Positions 15,330-26,031 are shown, numbered from the stretch's first letter. The stretch: DNA of 32,864 nt from Rheinheimera sp. 1928-s (GCF_029269265.1 NZ_JARIXP010000005.1:467382-500245); one strand, 5' to 3'. The notes: generated from the sequence alone by a model not told the origin. Numbers and translations: made by a program.

Positions 15330-16211
15330 ATGATTGACTATCGCTTATTACAGGCACTTTCTGCAGTAGTGGAACAAGGTGGTTTTGAACGGGCCGCTTT
15401 AGTGTTGCATTTAACTCAGTCAGCCATCAGCCGGCGCATTAAACAGCTGGAATCTGTGTTGGGTCAGCCAGTGCTGTTACGCAGCAACCCGCCAGTGCCC
15501 ACTGCTGCAGGACAACGTTTGTTAAACCATTTACAACAGGTGCGGCAAATGGAAACCGCTTTAGGGTTGATTGACGATCCACAGGATCTGGTGGTGCGAC
15601 TGGCCACCAATGCCGACTCTTTAGCCACCTGGTTACCCGAAGCTTTGGTCTTGCCTGAACAACAGGCAGTGCGTTTTGATCTGGTAGTGGAAGATCAGTC
15701 CGTTGGTTTAAAACGGATGAAACAAGGAGATGTAATGGCTTGTATTTGTGCCAGCCCTCAGCCAGTAAATGGTGGCGCTGTGATGGCTTTGGGAGCGCTG
15801 CGATACCGCGCAGTGGCAAGTCCGGCTTTTATTCAGCGTTATCAGTTAACTCCAAATTTAGCAGCTCAACTTAGTTTGTCCCCTTGCCTGGTGTTTAATC
15901 AGGATGACCAGTTGCAGCATCAGTATTTGCAGCATGTAGCCCAAGCCGTACCGCAACGTTTTCATTTGTGCCCTTCTTCTGAAGGTTTTTTAAAAGCCAC
16001 ATTAGCCGGATTAGGATTTGGTTTATTGCCAGAACTACAAATGCAGTCACAGCTCGATAGCGGCGAGCTGGTGGACTTAACCCCGGGTTATTATCTCGAC
16101 ACAGAGCTGTATTGGCACTACTGGCAAAGCGAAAGCCCGTTGATGTATCAGTTACGACAGAATGTATTGCAGGTGGCAAAACGGTTTTTATATCAGGTAG
16201 TTGGAAAGTAA
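15330..16211 (+). CDS. argP: LysR-family regulator ArgP
   Basis: A 293-residue LysR protein. Its N-terminus DYRLLQALSAVVEQGGFERAA, LTQSAISRRIKQLE and LLRSNPPVPTAAGQRLL closely follows ArgP (IciA), including the GFERAA helix and the P-PTAAGQ wing. The effector domain carries LATNADSLATWLPEAL, VVEDQ and LTPGYYLDTELYWHYW, again as in ArgP. ArgP senses arginine and lysine and activates argO. The gene is divergent from argO, so the 15220-15329 gap is the probable binding region. Start spacing is normal (GAGAAAAACTG before ATG). Confidence 0.93.
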   Translation: MIDYRLLQALSAVVEQGGFERAALVLHLTQSAISRRIKQLESVLGQPVLLRSNPPVPTAAGQRLLNHLQQVRQMETALGLIDDPQDLVVRLATNADSLATWLPEALVLPEQQAVRFDLVVEDQSVGLKRMKQGDVMACICASPQPVNGGAVMALGALRYRAVASPAFIQRYQLTPNLAAQLSLSPCLVFNQDDQLQHQYLQHVAQAVPQRFHLCPSSEGFLKATLAGLGFGLLPELQMQSQLDSGELVDLTPGYYLDTELYWHYWQSESPLMYQLRQNVLQVAKRFLYQVVGK

Positions 16212-16228
16212 TTCAGATTAGTTTGTAG

Positions 16229-16249
16229 GGGCAGGGTTTATCCCTGCCC
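16229..16249. repeat. REP-like hairpin between convergent argP and S9 peptidase genes
   Basis: GGGCAGGG (16229-16236), loop TTTAT, CCCTGCCC (16242-16249) followed by GTCT. A perfect eight-base stem without a T-run. It is similar in core and flank to the hairpin at 1936-1956, suggesting copies of one dispersed palindromic repeat. Confidence 0.6.
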
Positions 16250-16323
16250 GTCTCATGTACAAACCTTTTGAAGAGCGAGAGCAGCGCTGTCAACAACGCT
16301 GCGGCTTCAAGAACCAAGGGTAT

Positions 16324-18489
16324 TTACTGCTTTGGTAACTCTTTCACACCCATATTAAACAAGGTAAAACCAAAGATATCCGCAGCTAACTCGATTTGCT
16401 TGGATACCGGCACACCGGCACCGTGACCTGCATTGGTTTCAATGCGGATCATCTGTGGGTTAGGGCCAGTGGCTTTAGCTTGCAGTTCAGCGGCAAACTT
16501 AAAGGAATGCGCTGGTACTACACGGTCATCGTGATCGCCCGTCGTAACAAGAGTTGCAGGATAAGCCACACCTTCTTTGACATTATGCACTGGCGAGTAG
16601 CCTTTGATGTAGTCGTACATCTCTTTGCTTTGCTCTGACGTGCCGTAGTCGTACGCCCAACCTGCACCGGCGGTGAAAGTATGGTAACGCAGCATATCCA
16701 GTACACCCACCTGAGGAATAGCTACTTTCACTAAATCAGGGCGTTGTGTCATCACAGCACCAACTAACAAACCACCGTTAGAACCACCACGAATAGCCAG
16801 TTTGTTGCTGGACGTGTATTTTTCAGCGATCAGGTATTCACCTGCAGCAATAAAGTCATCAAACACATTTTGTTTTTTCAGCTGAATACCGGCGTTATGC
16901 CAGGCTTTACCGTATTCACCACCCCCACGCAGATTAGGTACAGCGTACACGCCGCCCATTTCCATCCATACCAGGTTGGCCACACTGAAGGCGGGTGTCA
17001 GGCTGACGTTAAAACCGCCATAACCGTACAACATAGTTGGGTTAGACCCATCCAGTTTGATGCCTTTTTTGTGGGTGATCATCATCGGCACTTTAGTACC
17101 GTCTTTAGAGGTATAGAACACCTGCTTTGACTCGTAATCGTCACTGTTAAACTTCACAGCAGCTTTGTAATAAGTACTGGTTTCGCCAGATTTTGGCTCA
17201 AAGGCAAAAGTACTAGGTGCCGTGTTGTAGTTAGTGAAGCTGTAGTACAAAGTAGTGTCTTTGGTTTTACCACCAAAGCCAGACACAGTGCCTAAACCCG
17301 GCAGCGTCACATCACGCACCAGTTTGCCGTCGTAGTCATATTGTTTAATCTGAGAAATCGCATCCACCATGTAATTGGCGAATAAGAAACCTGCACCTTT
17401 ATTCACATCCAGCACATTGGCAGTTTCCGGGATCACTTCTGTCCACTTATCCGCTTCAGGTGCAGTCGCATCAATTTTGATCAGCTTTTTATTCGGTGCA
17501 TTTAAGTTGGTGACAAAATACAGCGCATCACCACGGCTATCGACAAATTCAAAATCGGCATTGCCTTCCGCATATAAAGTGACAAAAGCGCTGTCGGCTT
17601 TGGTTAAATCTTTCAGGAAGACTTTGTTACCAGAGGTTGCGTTGGCGGCAGAAACAATCAGGTATTTGCCGTCATCCGTTACACCACCACCGACATAACG
17701 GTGTTTTTCAGCATCAACACCACCAAACACCACAGGATCGTCTTTTTGTGCAGTGCCTAATTGGTGGTAATACAGCTTGTGCTGATCGGTTTTTGCAGAT
17801 AGCTCACTGCCTTCCGGTTTGTCATAACTGGAGTAGTAGAAACCTTCGTTACCTTTCCACGACACACCACTGAACTTAACGTCTACCAAAGTTTCTTCAA
17901 TTGGTTTTTTCGTCTCAACATCGATGATAATAATTTTGCGCCAGTCACTGCCACCTTCAGAGATGGAATACGCCAGAGTTTTACCGTCGTCAGAAAAAGA
18001 CACATCAGCCAAAGAGGTTGTCGCATCAGTGCTGAAGGTATTTGGGTCTAAAAAGACTTCAGCTTCGCCATCGCCTTTTTTACGGTAAAGCACCGACTGG
18101 TTTTGTAAGCCGTCGTTTTTAAAGAAGTAGGTGTATTCACCTTCAATAAAAGGTGCGCCTACTTTTTCATAGTTCCACAGCGCTTCTAAACGTTGTTTAA
18201 TCTGGTCGCGGTAAGCAATCTGGTCCAGGTAAGCAAAAGTCACTTTATTTTGCTCTTTTACCCAATTGCCAGTCTCGCTGCTGCGGTCATCTTCCAGCCA
18301 GCGGTAAGGGTCTGCCACTTTTTCTTCAAAATAACTGTCTACCACGTCACCTTTAGCGGTTACAGGGTAAGTAAAAGGGTGAGCGGCCTGAGTTTCTGTC
18401 ATAACTGTTTCTTGTGTTTTTGTGGTGTCACTTGGTTGGCCGCAGGCTGTTAACAAAGCCAATGCTACTGCGCTTAATGCGTATCTCAT
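16324..18489 (-). CDS. Prolyl oligopeptidase (S9A), exported lipoprotein
   Basis: A 721-residue protein. The N-terminus [21 protein letters not shown] is a lipoprotein signal with a lipobox cysteine. It is followed by the family start [30 protein letters not shown], a seven-bladed propeller, and an alpha/beta-hydrolase domain. Catalytic residues visible are Ser570 in [14 protein letters not shown], the aspartate in [13 protein letters not shown] (652-655) and His689 in [11 protein letters not shown]. It cleaves short peptides after proline. The lipid anchor places it at the cell envelope. It is monocistronic here, with a 250-base divergent gap to the next gene. Confidence 0.94.
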   Translation of the reverse strand: MRYALSAVALALLTACGQPSDTTKTQETVMTETQAAHPFTYPVTAKGDVVDSYFEEKVADPYRWLEDDRSSETGNWVKEQNKVTFAYLDQIAYRDQIKQRLEALWNYEKVGAPFIEGEYTYFFKNDGLQNQSVLYRKKGDGEAEVFLDPNTFSTDATTSLADVSFSDDGKTLAYSISEGGSDWRKIIIIDVETKKPIEETLVDVKFSGVSWKGNEGFYYSSYDKPEGSELSAKTDQHKLYYHQLGTAQKDDPVVFGGVDAEKHRYVGGGVTDDGKYLIVSAANATSGNKVFLKDLTKADSAFVTLYAEGNADFEFVDSRGDALYFVTNLNAPNKKLIKIDATAPEADKWTEVIPETANVLDVNKGAGFLFANYMVDAISQIKQYDYDGKLVRDVTLPGLGTVSGFGGKTKDTTLYYSFTNYNTAPSTFAFEPKSGETSTYYKAAVKFNSDDYESKQVFYTSKDGTKVPMMITHKKGIKLDGSNPTMLYGYGGFNVSLTPAFSVANLVWMEMGGVYAVPNLRGGGEYGKAWHNAGIQLKKQNVFDDFIAAGEYLIAEKYTSSNKLAIRGGSNGGLLVGAVMTQRPDLVKVAIPQVGVLDMLRYHTFTAGAGWAYDYGTSEQSKEMYDYIKGYSPVHNVKEGVAYPATLVTTGDHDDRVVPAHSFKFAAELQAKATGPNPQMIRIETNAGHGAGVPVSKQIELAADIFGFTLFNMGVKELPKQ

Positions 18490-18738
18490 CTATCCTGTTC
18501 CCCGGATGTTATACCCTTCGCAGTGGAAGCCAGTGCTTCACTGACGAATGGGTGAGTGTTAATAAAATTCGAAACCGAGCATAACAAAACTGCCAGCTCA
18601 AAGCACCCCTTTGCACCAAGGCTTTCAAAAGACGCGACTAATCACCAGCGCTGTGCGGTTTATGGAATAAATCGACAGAATACCGGCTTGTTGTTCAGCT
18701 TTGTTTTATGCTGAATAAAAGATTGGTGGGATTACATT

Positions 18739-19842
18739 ATGTTCAGATTAAGTGCTGTGGTATGGCTGGGTTTAGCTGTATTTTTTGTTAATGCCGATAT
18801 CACAGTGCCGGTAAGTCCTGCCGCCACTTATCCGGGCAGTTGGCAAGCCTCGATGCCAGTGCAGCAATGGCAACAGCAGCAACGCCAGCTTTATCTCCAT
18901 GCCTTGCTTGCTCCGCCAGCAACGCCTCTGGCGACACCTCAACTGCTGCAGCAGGAAAACAGAGGCAGTTATCAGGCTGAGCTATGGCAAATCCCGTTAA
19001 GCAGTATCAGCCATAGCAAAGCCCTTCTGCTAACCCCTAAAAATCAGCCGATTAAAGCTGCTGTTTTATTGCTGCATGACCACGGTGCTTATTTTGTCAT
19101 TGGTAAAGAAAAAATGATCCGGCCTTTTGCTGGTTCCAGCGTCAAAACAGAAGCGCAACACTGGGTAAACAAACACTACGGCGGCCGTTTTATTGGCGAT
19201 GAATTGGCGGAACAAGGTTACCTGGTGCTGGCCGCTGATACCTTAGGTTTTGGTGAACGTGGGCCAGTGCAGTATGAACAACAACAGCAATTAGCCGCTA
19301 ATTTGCTGGCAACAGGGTATTCGCTCTCTGGTTTGTCGGCCTATGAAGATATGCAGTTAGCTCAATTTTTAGCACAAAGACCCAATGTGCCCAAAGGCAA
19401 AGTTGCTGCCATAGGCTTTTCGATGGGTGCTTACCGGGCATGGCAAGTGGCGGCTTTGTCAGAGCATATTCAGTCTGCAGCGGCTATTTGCTGGTTTAAC
19501 ACTTATCAGCATTTAGTGCAGCCCGGACAAAACCTGACCAAAGGCCAATCGTCTTTTTATCTGCTGCATCCGGGTTTGGCCCGTCAGTTTGATATAGTGG
19601 ATCAGGTCAGTTTAATGGCGCCTAAAGCTTTGTATTTAATCAATGGCGGACAAGACCCATTGATGCCTTTGCAAGGTGTTCTGCAGGGGCACAGCCAACT
19701 GAAAAAAGTCTGGAAAGCTTTTGACGCAGACTCAGCACTTCGCACTGAGATCTGGACTGAAGCGCGCCACGAATTTAACCAGCAACAGCAACAACAAGTC
19801 TGGAGCTGGTTAGATCAATGGCGTTTAGCACCTTCTGATTAA
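18739..19842 (+). CDS. Exported alpha/beta hydrolase, dienelactone hydrolase/acetyl esterase type
   Basis: A 367-residue protein with an N-terminal signal peptide (MFRLSAVVWLGLAVFFVNA). The alpha/beta-hydrolase core shows KAAVLLLHDHGAYFVIGKEK, ADTLGFGERG and the nucleophile elbow GFSMGAYRA. A full triad can be proposed: Ser228, Asp306 in INGGQDPLMP and His344 in EARHEFNQ. The substrate is unknown; similar proteins are annotated as dienelactone hydrolases or acetyl esterases. Poly-Gln patches occur (WQQQQRQ, NQQQQQQVW). The divergent neighbour is the prolyl oligopeptidase, and the downstream chemotaxis gene converges with a 20-base gap. Confidence 0.85.
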   Translation: MFRLSAVVWLGLAVFFVNADITVPVSPAATYPGSWQASMPVQQWQQQQRQLYLHALLAPPATPLATPQLLQQENRGSYQAELWQIPLSSISHSKALLLTPKNQPIKAAVLLLHDHGAYFVIGKEKMIRPFAGSSVKTEAQHWVNKHYGGRFIGDELAEQGYLVLAADTLGFGERGPVQYEQQQQLAANLLATGYSLSGLSAYEDMQLAQFLAQRPNVPKGKVAAIGFSMGAYRAWQVAALSEHIQSAAAICWFNTYQHLVQPGQNLTKGQSSFYLLHPGLARQFDIVDQVSLMAPKALYLINGGQDPLMPLQGVLQGHSQLKKVWKAFDADSALRTEIWTEARHEFNQQQQQQVWSWLDQWRLAPSD

Positions 19843-19862
19843 AACCTGATTCGATACTTCAC

Positions 19863-21503
19863 TCAGGCCGGTAAACGGAAATAAGCAATTTGTTGCTTCA
19901 ATTGCACAGACAACTGCTGTAACTGTTCCGCCGATGCCAATACAGTTGCAGCAGCAACTGAACTTTGCTCTGCGCCAGCATGAATGAAACTGACATTTTT
20001 ATTGATATCTTCAGCCACCACACTTTGTTGTTCAGCAGCGCTGGCTATTTCTGAGCTCATATCCCATACCAGATGCGCGCTTTGGTTAATTTGCTGCAAT
20101 CTGTCGCTGGATTGATTGACCAGTTCCACCACCTGCTGCACTTCATCGCGGCTTTTCTCCATCGACTGCAGCGATAGATCCACCCCACTTAACAAGGTGC
20201 CAATGATCTGCTGAATAGCCTGAGTTGATTGTTGAGTGCGGCTGGCTAAAGTACGAACTTCATCTGCCACTACAGCAAAACCGCGGCCCTGCTCACCTGC
20301 TCTGGCCGCTTCAATGGCAGCATTTAATGCCAATAAATTGGTTTGATCGGCAATACCGCGGATCACCTCAATCACCTGACTGATTTGCTCACTTTCAGCC
20401 GATAAGCTTTGTACTGTCTGAGTAGAGTGCTGAATATTTTGCTGTAACTGATGCATAGCACTCAGCGCCTGACTCATGACCTTACCGCTGCTAACACTTT
20501 CCTGGCTGGCAAATTCTGCCTTTAACGAAGCCTGACGGGCACTGTGAGCGACAGACGCCACAGTAGTGGTCATTTCGTTCATCGCCGCGCTGACCGACAT
20601 CACTTCATTTTTTTGCACAACTAACTGAGCTGACGCCTGATGACTGTTGTTCTCCAGTGCGACGGAGTTCTGATTGACTAAATCGCCCGCCTGTTGCACT
20701 TGTTTTAATACATTAATCAGTTGATCAACCATTTGTTTTAACGAAAACAATAAACTCTGTTCATCGGCTTTTTGCAAATGAATGGTCAGGTCCAAACGCC
20801 CTGCGGCAATTTCTTTTACCAGTTGCACTGCGTACAAAGGTTCCCCGCCCAACTGGCGTAAAATGCGTTGTGTCACTATAGTGCCGGCCACAGCGCTGCC
20901 AGCAAAAGCCAGCAAAGTAATAATCCAGATCCCCCACACTTCTGAGTCATACAAAGCCGTAGCTTGCTGATCAATCACTTCGGACTGATCTAACTGATAC
21001 TGAATTAAAGCTGAGATTTGATTGCTGATGGGATCGATGGTCTGATACAAAGGCCCGTCCATACTATCCAGTTGCCGCACTACAGAACCTTGTTTCGACG
21101 AAATCAGTTCAATAGCAGCGATAATCTGCTGATCGGCGGCACTGAATAATTGCTGGGTTTGGTTGATCAGTTGTTGCTCTTCGGCTTGCATCGCATGGGA
21201 CTGGTAAATCGCCCATTGCTCTTTAATGATCTGTTGGGCTTTTTCCAGCTCCTGCACGGCCTGTTCGGCACTAAATACGCCGGCATTGGCCTTATTCACT
21301 GCGTCGATAACGTTCACCGCATAAGCGTCGGCAATCAATTTTAGTTCGGCCAAAGGCACTATACGTTCGTCGTATAAGGTGTCGATATGTTGATGCATAG
21401 CCCGTACTGAAAAGTAACTTTGGCCGCCCAAAACGACTAATAACAGCAATGGAACCGCAAAAGCCAGAATCAAACGCAGACTTATAGTTGTAGATTTAAA
21501 CAT
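19863..21503 (-). CDS. Methyl-accepting chemotaxis protein
   Basis: A 546-residue transducer. TM1 spans about residues 8-29, a periplasmic four-helix-bundle sensor about 30-187, TM2 about 188-210, HAMP about 211-265. A long coiled-coil signalling domain follows, with the conserved hairpin tip [20 protein letters not shown] then [20 protein letters not shown] near residues 375-425. Ligand cannot be predicted. It ends [12 protein letters not shown] and has no CheR-tethering pentapeptide. It is monocistronic, between a convergent hydrolase and the long gap before the amylase gene. Confidence 0.93.
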   Translation of the reverse strand: MFKSTTISLRLILAFAVPLLLLVVLGGQSYFSVRAMHQHIDTLYDERIVPLAELKLIADAYAVNVIDAVNKANAGVFSAEQAVQELEKAQQIIKEQWAIYQSHAMQAEEQQLINQTQQLFSAADQQIIAAIELISSKQGSVVRQLDSMDGPLYQTIDPISNQISALIQYQLDQSEVIDQQATALYDSEVWGIWIITLLAFAGSAVAGTIVTQRILRQLGGEPLYAVQLVKEIAAGRLDLTIHLQKADEQSLLFSLKQMVDQLINVLKQVQQAGDLVNQNSVALENNSHQASAQLVVQKNEVMSVSAAMNEMTTTVASVAHSARQASLKAEFASQESVSSGKVMSQALSAMHQLQQNIQHSTQTVQSLSAESEQISQVIEVIRGIADQTNLLALNAAIEAARAGEQGRGFAVVADEVRTLASRTQQSTQAIQQIIGTLLSGVDLSLQSMEKSRDEVQQVVELVNQSSDRLQQINQSAHLVWDMSSEIASAAEQQSVVAEDINKNVSFIHAGAEQSSVAAATVLASAEQLQQLSVQLKQQIAYFRLPA

Positions 21504-21886
21504 GGATGTTCAACACCTGATGCAAAAGGGATAAGACTGCCGAAAAAGCGCAGTAGTAAAGCTGACCTCAGCTTTTTGTGGCAGCGATTATGGCACAGCC
21601 CCAGAGCGTTTTATTGATCTGTATTACAAAGATTAACAAAGATCCGTTTAAAAATTGCGCTGTAGTTGCTCATCAGCAAAAACCTGCCATTTGGCAACAG
21701 TTTGCAGTGAATACGTATGCATTTCATCAATAACAACACCAATTCATTTACAAACAGGCCATCTACTCATAACTTTTAGCTGTCACCGGTGCACAACGAA
21801 TAAAAAGCAGCCATCAATCCAACAGCCATTCTGGTTCGGGTGAATGAGCATGACTATAAAAAGATGACAATGACAGGGTAAAACGA
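21504..21886. other. Intergenic control region between chemotaxis and amylase genes
   Basis: This 383-base gap has no convincing gene on either strand. It holds two small palindromes, TGCCA-TT-TGGCA (21685-21696) and ATACGTAT (21711-21718), and a TATAAA (21855-21860) that could be the amylase -10, although no good -35 sits at the right distance. The amylase ribosome-binding site AGGG is at the end. The palindromes may be regulator sites; this is inferred. Confidence 0.35.
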
Positions 21887-23284
21887 ATGAAATTATCACT
21901 ACAGACACTGTTGGTGGGCTCAGGCTTACTCGCAGCAAGCCCGGCTTATGCCGATGTAATTTTGCACGCATTTAACTGGAACTACAGCGAAATCACAGCA
22001 AAAGCTACTGAAATTCAGCAAGCTGGTTATAAAAAGGTGTTGATAGCACCACCGATGAAATCCAGCGGAGACCCATGGTGGGCGCGATACCAGCCGCAAG
22101 ATTTGCGCTTAATTGATCACCCGCGTGGTAATAAGCAACAACTGCAAAGCCTTATCCAAACCATGACCAGCAAAGGCATTGAAGTTTATGCCGATGTGGT
22201 GCTGAATCATATGGCGAACGAAAGTGCACAGCGCAGCGACCTGAATTACCCGGGCTCAGCTGTGTTAAGCAGTTATCAGGCAAACTGGACTTATGCCAAT
22301 AATCAGAAGTTATTTGGCGATTTAAGCCAAAACTTCCTGTCAGGCTCAGACTTTCATGCACCAGGTTGTATCAGTAATTACCTGGATGTCTGGCAAGTGC
22401 AGTATTACCGTTTGTGTGGTGGCGGTGGTGATGCGGGTTTACCCGATCTGGACAATAACAACTGGGTGATCAGCCAGCAACAAGCTTACTTACAAGCCCT
22501 GAAAAATATGGGTATTAAAGGTTTTCGGGTCGATGCAGTCAAACATATGAGCAATGCTCATATCAACGCTGTGCTGACGCCATCCATCATCAGCGGCATG
22601 CATGTATTTGGTGAAGTCATTACTTCCGGCGGTTCAGGTAATCAGGAATATGAGCTGTTTTTAAAACCTTATTTGGATAATACCAGCCACAGCGCTTACG
22701 ACTTCCCACTCTTTGCCTCGATGCGTAATGCCTTTAGTTTTGGCGGTTCGATGAATGTGCTGGTCGACCCTGGTGCTTATGGTCAGGCATTGGCCTGGAA
22801 TAAAGCTGTGACTTTTGCCATTACCCACGACATTCCAACCAATGATGGCTTTCGTTATCAGATCATGAACAGCACGGATGAAACCCTGGCTCATGCTTAT
22901 ATTTTGGGTCGCAACGGCGGCACGCCGATGATTTATTCGGATCACGGTGAGACCGCTAATTTAGATGGCTATCGCTGGCAGGATTTTTATAAAAGAGCCG
23001 ACATTAAAAACATGATCCGTTTTCACAACAGCACCCAAGGCAGTGGTATGCAAGTGCTGGGCAGTGGCCAGTGTTTCCTGCTGTTTAAGCGGGATAAAAA
23101 AGGCATAGTGGGCATTAACAAATGCGACACAGCACAAGAGTACTGGGTAGATACCTATGCCAATGAACTGAACTGGTACGTCAATTACACCGACGTGATT
23201 AGCGGCAACAGTTTTCAGGTCAATACACAGTGGTTAAAAGTCACCATACCGGCACGCAGCGCCCGGATGTGGTTACAGCAATAA
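21887..23284 (+). CDS. Exported GH13 alpha-amylase
   Basis: A 465-residue enzyme with a signal peptide (MKLSLQTLLVGSGLLAASPAYA). The TIM barrel shows all four GH13 regions: region I DVVLNHMANE, region II GFRVDAVKHM with nucleophile Asp216, region III HVFGEVIT with acid/base Glu243, and region IV ITHDIPTND with Asp315. A C-terminal beta domain ends PARSARMWLQQ. It hydrolyses alpha-1,4-glucans in the periplasm or outside the cell. It is short for the family and has no starch-binding module. The convergent AraC gene and a REP-like hairpin follow. No maltose or maltodextrin uptake genes are in the window, unless the TonB receptor at the end serves that role. Confidence 0.93.
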   Translation: MKLSLQTLLVGSGLLAASPAYADVILHAFNWNYSEITAKATEIQQAGYKKVLIAPPMKSSGDPWWARYQPQDLRLIDHPRGNKQQLQSLIQTMTSKGIEVYADVVLNHMANESAQRSDLNYPGSAVLSSYQANWTYANNQKLFGDLSQNFLSGSDFHAPGCISNYLDVWQVQYYRLCGGGGDAGLPDLDNNNWVISQQQAYLQALKNMGIKGFRVDAVKHMSNAHINAVLTPSIISGMHVFGEVITSGGSGNQEYELFLKPYLDNTSHSAYDFPLFASMRNAFSFGGSMNVLVDPGAYGQALAWNKAVTFAITHDIPTNDGFRYQIMNSTDETLAHAYILGRNGGTPMIYSDHGETANLDGYRWQDFYKRADIKNMIRFHNSTQGSGMQVLGSGQCFLLFKRDKKGIVGINKCDTAQEYWVDTYANELNWYVNYTDVISGNSFQVNTQWLKVTIPARSARMWLQQ

Positions 23285-23292
23285 ACCAGTTA

Positions 23293-23338
23293 GGGTCAGA
23301 GTAGAATTAAGCACCTAAGCTTCATTTTACTCTGAGCC
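23293..23338. repeat. GGGTCAGAGTA-type palindromic element between convergent genes
   Basis: GGGTCAGAGTAGAAT (23293-23307) pairs with ATTTTACTCTGAGCC (23324-23338) with one mismatch and one G-U, and AAGC/GCTT extends the stem inward. The sequence resembles TCAGAGT..AATTAA palindromes that I recall as widespread in gammaproteobacteria and often linked with REP-associated tyrosine transposases (recalled, not searched). It may serve as a terminator for both convergent genes. Confidence 0.55.
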
Positions 23339-23345
23339 GAATTAA

Positions 23346-24248
23346 TCAGTATCCTTGCAAACGCACTCTTTCTATATCCGCTTTAGGTGGTGCGCCAAAT
23401 AAACGGCTGTATTCACGGCTAAACTGTGACGGGCTTTCGTAGCCTACTTTATAACTGGCTGTCGCGGCTTCGATGCCTTCATGCAACATAATACGGCGAG
23501 CTTCGTTCAGGCGAAGTTTCTTCTGATACTGCAAAGGTGACATACCTGTCACGGCTTTAAACGCCTGAAATAAAGCCGATTCACTTAAATGTACCTCTTC
23601 TGCCAGATCTTTAATACGCAGCGGTTCATTGTACTTTTTCCGCAGTACTTCAATCACTTTGCTGATGCGATGGCCCTGACTGTCCAGCAGCATAAAGTCA
23701 CGTAACTGGCTGCCTAAATCACCTAACAATAAGCGGTATAAAATTTCACGTTTTAAGAGTGGATAAAGCACAGGTATGTCGGCAGGTTTATCCAGCAACT
23801 GCAACAGACGAGCTATAGCGGACAACAATCCTTCATCCACCCGTCCCACTGATATCGCCTTCACCTGCTCCTTGCTACGTTCTACCCTGCCACCTACATC
23901 AATGACTAAATCAGCCAGTTCTTTTAGATCTATGGTTAATCGAAGTGCAAGATAAGGTGTTTTTGCACTGGCTTTCGTCACTTTACCACTGGCAGGTACT
24001 GCCACAGGCACCAGCAAATAACTTAAAGGGTCGTACACAATTCGGTCATTGCTAAGATAAACCTCTTTTTCGCCCTGCAGCATAATGCATAAAGAAGGCT
24101 CATAAATAACAGGAGTGATCTCGGTGGTCACTTCAGTGCGATACAAACATAGATCTGGAATAATGCTTTCCATCGCGCCATAGGCTGGCATATGCGGCAT
24201 AAGCTGGGCTTTTAGCTGTTCAAGTTGTTGCTCGATTAAATTGCTCAC
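23346..24248 (-). CDS. AraC-family transcriptional regulator
   Basis: A 300-residue regulator. The N-terminal AraC_N-type domain (about residues 20-180) has PSLCIMLQGEKEVYLSNDRI and YDPLSYLLVPVAVPASG, and the C-terminal double helix-turn-helix (about 200-295) has IKDLAEEVHLSESALFQAFK, GMSPLQYQKKLRLNEARRIM and VGYESPSQFSREYSRLFG. The start is GTG at 24248 with a strong GAGGAG six bases upstream. It is divergent from the S10 peptidase gene (230-base gap) and convergent with the amylase gene. Its target is unknown. This family often controls neighbouring oxidoreductase or stress genes, none of which is adjacent. Confidence 0.92.
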   Translation of the reverse strand: MSNLIEQQLEQLKAQLMPHMPAYGAMESIIPDLCLYRTEVTTEITPVIYEPSLCIMLQGEKEVYLSNDRIVYDPLSYLLVPVAVPASGKVTKASAKTPYLALRLTIDLKELADLVIDVGGRVERSKEQVKAISVGRVDEGLLSAIARLLQLLDKPADIPVLYPLLKREILYRLLLGDLGSQLRDFMLLDSQGHRISKVIEVLRKKYNEPLRIKDLAEEVHLSESALFQAFKAVTGMSPLQYQKKLRLNEARRIMLHEGIEAATASYKVGYESPSQFSREYSRLFGAPPKADIERVRLQGY

Positions 24249-24478
24249 ACTTCACTCCTCTGGCGATCGGTAAACGCAGTATAAAAGCAGACTACAGCAC
24301 CTGCATCAGCCACACTACCCAAATGGACTTTTAGGCAAGAAGTGCGGAGCAACAGACAAAGCCGCATATCCTTTTAACCTGAATCTTTGTAATTAGTCTC
24401 AAGCCGGGTGGTTATTTTGCTGGCTCTGAGTTAAACAGTAGGCTGAACTAGAATAACAACAGTAAAATCAGGAAACTT

Positions 24479-26017
24479 ATGAAAATCAGTCCACTTCTGT
24501 TGCTCAGCCTGTGTCTGAGTGCAACCAGTTTAAGCCCGGCCGTTCAGGCTGAAGAAGCCAAAACCGCAAAAAATGCGTCAATACAAATAGATGCCGATTC
24601 AGTCGTGGTGACCGACCATAAAACCACAGTACTGGATCAAAGCTTTAACTACAAAGCTTACACTGGCACTCAGCCGGTATGGAATGAACAAGGTGAGCCT
24701 ACAGCAGCCATTTTTTATACCTACTATGAACGTCAGAATGTAAAAGACCGAAAAAGCCGTCCTTTACTGATTTCTTTTAACGGAGGCCCTGGTTCTGCTT
24801 CGGTCTGGATGCAAATTGCTTACAGTGGCCCTAAAGCGCTGAATGTAGATAGCGAGGGTTACCCGCTGCAGCCTTATGGCGTAAAACAAAACCCTTATTC
24901 AGTGCTCGATACGGCCGACATTGTCTTTGTAAACCCGGTGAATACAGCCTATTCCCGCGTATTGCCGGGCAAAGATGGCAAAATGCCAAGCCGTGATGAG
25001 CAGCAAAAAATGTTTTTTGGTGTAAACGCTGATATCAAATACCTGGCCGAGTGGGTTAATACCTTTGTCAGCCGCTACAACAGATGGGAATCGCCTAAGT
25101 ATCTGATTGGTGAAAGCTATGGTACGACACGGGTTTCAGGTTTAGCTTTAGCCCTGCAAAACCAACAGTGGATGTACTTAAACGGCGTAGTGCTGGTGTC
25201 TCCCACTGATATAGGTATTAAACGTGACGGCCCTGTCGATGTAGCCAACCGCCTGCCGTATTTCGCGGCGACTGCCTGGTATCACAAGGCGCTTAGCAGC
25301 GAATTCCAACAAAAAGACTTACTGGATTTTTTACCTGAAGTGGAAGCTTTTACGTTAGACACTTACCTGCCCGCTTTGGCAAAAGGCAATTCATTACCTG
25401 AAGCTGAGAAACAAAAAGTTGCAGAACAGGTAGCGAAGTATTCAGGTTTATCAGTCAAAGTTGTGCTGCAAAATAACTTAGATATTGATAACAATTTCTT
25501 TTGGAAAGAATTACTGCGTGAGCGCGGCCAGACCGTAGGCCGTTTAGATTCCCGTTATTTAGGCATAGATAAAAAAGAAGCTGGTTCAGTGCCGGATTAC
25601 AACGCCGAACTCACCTCTTGGCTGCACTCTTTTACTCCGGCTATTAATCATTACCTGAAAAACGAGCTGAATTACAAAACTGACATTAAATACAATATGT
25701 TTGGCAACGTGCACCCGTGGGACAGAAGCAATGACAATACAGGTGAAAACTTACGTCAGGCCATGGCACAAAACCCCTACCTGCATGTGATGACTCAGTC
25801 GGGTTACTACGACGGCGCCACCAACTATTTTGATGCCAAATACAATATGTGGCAGTTGGACCCAAGTGGCAAAATGAAAGACAGATTAAGCTTCAAGGGC
25901 TATCGCAGCGGTCATATGATGTACCTGCGTTATGACGACTTACTCCAGTCGAATCAGGATTTACGTGACTTTATCAAAGCCACCTTACCTAAGCCGGATC
26001 AAGCAGCTAAGTATTGA
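24479..26017 (+). CDS. S10 family serine carboxypeptidase, exported
   Basis: A 512-residue protein with a signal peptide (cleavage near VQA/EE). S10 motifs are clear: SFNGGPGSASVWM, nucleophile Ser213 in IGESYGTTR, Asp445 in QSGYYDGATNYFD and His479 in YRSGHMMYLR, which together form the expected triad. These enzymes remove C-terminal residues from peptides. Their acid-optimum plant and yeast relatives are lysosomal, while bacterial ones are exported. AGGA sits five bases before the start. The 3' end of this gene, with its terminator, is repeated in degraded form at 27641-27870. Confidence 0.93.
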   Translation: MKISPLLLLSLCLSATSLSPAVQAEEAKTAKNASIQIDADSVVVTDHKTTVLDQSFNYKAYTGTQPVWNEQGEPTAAIFYTYYERQNVKDRKSRPLLISFNGGPGSASVWMQIAYSGPKALNVDSEGYPLQPYGVKQNPYSVLDTADIVFVNPVNTAYSRVLPGKDGKMPSRDEQQKMFFGVNADIKYLAEWVNTFVSRYNRWESPKYLIGESYGTTRVSGLALALQNQQWMYLNGVVLVSPTDIGIKRDGPVDVANRLPYFAATAWYHKALSSEFQQKDLLDFLPEVEAFTLDTYLPALAKGNSLPEAEKQKVAEQVAKYSGLSVKVVLQNNLDIDNNFFWKELLRERGQTVGRLDSRYLGIDKKEAGSVPDYNAELTSWLHSFTPAINHYLKNELNYKTDIKYNMFGNVHPWDRSNDNTGENLRQAMAQNPYLHVMTQSGYYDGATNYFDAKYNMWQLDPSGKMKDRLSFKGYRSGHMMYLRYDDLLQSNQDLRDFIKATLPKPDQAAKY

Positions 26018-26031
26018 TGTGAGTGAGTGTG

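Noticed and set aside
24249-24478. Promoter for the S10 gene using TAGAAT at 24449
   Set aside because: No acceptable -35 at 16-18 bases upstream.
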